A model generated the notes under the pieces. The model was not told where the DNA came from, made no database searches, and saw only the letters and a list, made by a program, of their open reading frames with translations. Below, one piece after another: positions 59,001 to 60,000 of a stretch of 60,000 nucleotides of DNA. The position numbers were made by a program, and so were the translations under genes. The stretch is from Polytrichum commune (taxonomy: Eukaryota; Streptophyta; Polytrichopsida; Polytrichales; Polytrichaceae), in NCBI GenBank assembly GCA_950295325.1, contig OX485804.1, forward strand, positions 69,294,033-69,354,032, given 5' to 3'. The first letter of the stretch is position 1. Every line of letters starts with the position of its first letter.

Positions 59001-59725
59001 CAACTTCTTCACAATCAAGGCTGTGATATGACCAAGGCATGAATTGATGGGCGGACCTGCTCCTCACTCTCTGACACTCAAAGATGTGAAATATGTCTCA
59101 TGAGCCTTTTTGTGACATTTGAGAAACAGTTTCCAGAATTCCTCCTATTCCCACCCATATTGTTTGAGGGAACAGATGAAGCAGGAATAATATGCCAACC
59201 AACTTCTTCACAAGCAAGGCTGTGATATGACCAAGGCATGGTTTGATGGGCGGACCTGCTCCTCTCTCTCTGACACTTAAAGATGAGAAGTATGCCTCAT
59301 GAGCCTTTTTGTGACGTTTGAGAGACAGTTTCCGGACATCCTCCTATTCCCACCCATACTGTTTGAGGGAACAGATGAAGCAGGAATAACATGCCAACCA
59401 ACTTCTACACAATCAAGGCTGTGATATGACCAAGGCATGGTTTGATGGGCGGACCTGCTCCTCTCTCTCTGACATTCAAAGATGTGAAGTATGCCTCATG
59501 AGCCTTTTTGCGACGTTTGAGAGACAGTTTCCGGAAAGCCTGGTATTCCTACCCATATTGTTTGAGGGAACAAATGAAGCAGGAATAACATGCCAACCAA
59601 CTTCTACACAATCAAGGCTGTGATATGTCCAAGGCATGAATTAATGGGCGGACTTGCTCCTCATTCTCTGACATTCAAAGATGAGAAGTATGCCACATGA
59701 GCCTTTTTGCGACGTTTGAGAAACG
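59001..59725 (+). repeat. 199 bp tandem array
   Basis: CAACTTCT(T/A)C starts recur at 59001, 59200, 59399 and 59598, an exact 199 bp period with about 3.6 copies. Landmarks in each unit are AAGGCTGTGATATG, ATGGGCGGAC and GCCTCATGAGCC-like sequence. The period is not a multiple of three, so the ORF crossing it is not conserved coding. It ends near 59725 and does not reach the window edge. Confidence 0.9.
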
Positions 59726-60000
59726 ATGTGGAGGCGACTCCAATTTTGTGTCATCTAGTGGTTTTCAAAAGGGTAGCTTTTAGGGCAATATCATGTAATA
59801 ATGATACTCACTAGCTCCATGCCTACTTCACAGTGTAGAATGTATTTTGGTTTAGCATCTACTATAAGCTTAAATGTAATGGGAGATTCAACAATCCCCC
59901 TGCCACAGTGGATACAACACTTCATTCCAATCGGACCTTGCTAGACTTGAATTGCCGCTACCTTTAATGTTGGAGGATGAGAGCATGAGAGCCCAAGATC

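Overview
The window is nuclear DNA of a land plant. It contains three intron-bearing genes spread through a large amount of repeat-rich, AT-rich sequence. The evidence is a plant-type mitochondrial glycine decarboxylase P-protein with a presequence and 15 exons, a plastid-type DUF1350 alpha/beta-hydrolase-like protein with 11 exons, and a secreted 12-cysteine protein that resembles a plant-only family. The many short inverted-repeat elements and a decayed RNase H-bearing retroelement of a kind I associate with algae and bryophytes make a seed-free plant (bryophyte or similar) my preferred guess, but the sequence alone does not settle this.

Layout. 1-10.1 kb: gene-poor; inverted-repeat elements (families A, B, C, D, E, G), a nested insertion and an 830 bp foldback. 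10.1-15.9 kb: a 78 bp tandem array, then a three-exon gene (+ strand, 11886-13574) for a small secreted Cys-rich protein. Its 5' side carries a 350 bp duplication, and its 3' flank exists in three degenerate tandem copies into which family B foldbacks have inserted. 15.9-22.2 kb: repeats, a 25-G tract, and two exon-like segments at 20.3-20.7 kb. 22.9-28.1 kb: the complete GLDP gene (- strand, 1040 aa) with a GC-rich upstream region. 28.7-33 kb: two family F copies, a near-perfect palindrome and a 28 bp minisatellite. 33.4-38.2 kb: two overlapping fragments of a dead non-LTR-like retroelement. 38.9-50.9 kb: four kinds of terminal-inverted-repeat element, including a young 395 bp element with a TAA target duplication and a 1.2 kb TAA-flanked element that carries a 95 bp minisatellite; also a 170 bp array. 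51.5-57.4 kb: the complete DUF1350 gene (- strand, 465 aa) followed by a degenerate duplicate of its last exon. 57.5-60 kb: upstream region, a family F copy and a 199 bp tandem array at the window edge.

The three genes do not form a pathway or cluster. GLDP acts in mitochondrial glycine oxidation (photorespiration and one-carbon supply), the DUF1350 protein is probably plastidial, and the Cys-rich protein is probably exported. What links them is the repeats: family A and family N copies lie inside DUF1350 introns, family F copies lie just upstream of both GLDP and DUF1350, and family B ends lie in introns of the Cys-rich and DUF1350 genes. All exon joins were built by hand from reading frame, splice consensus and remembered family alignments, without computation.
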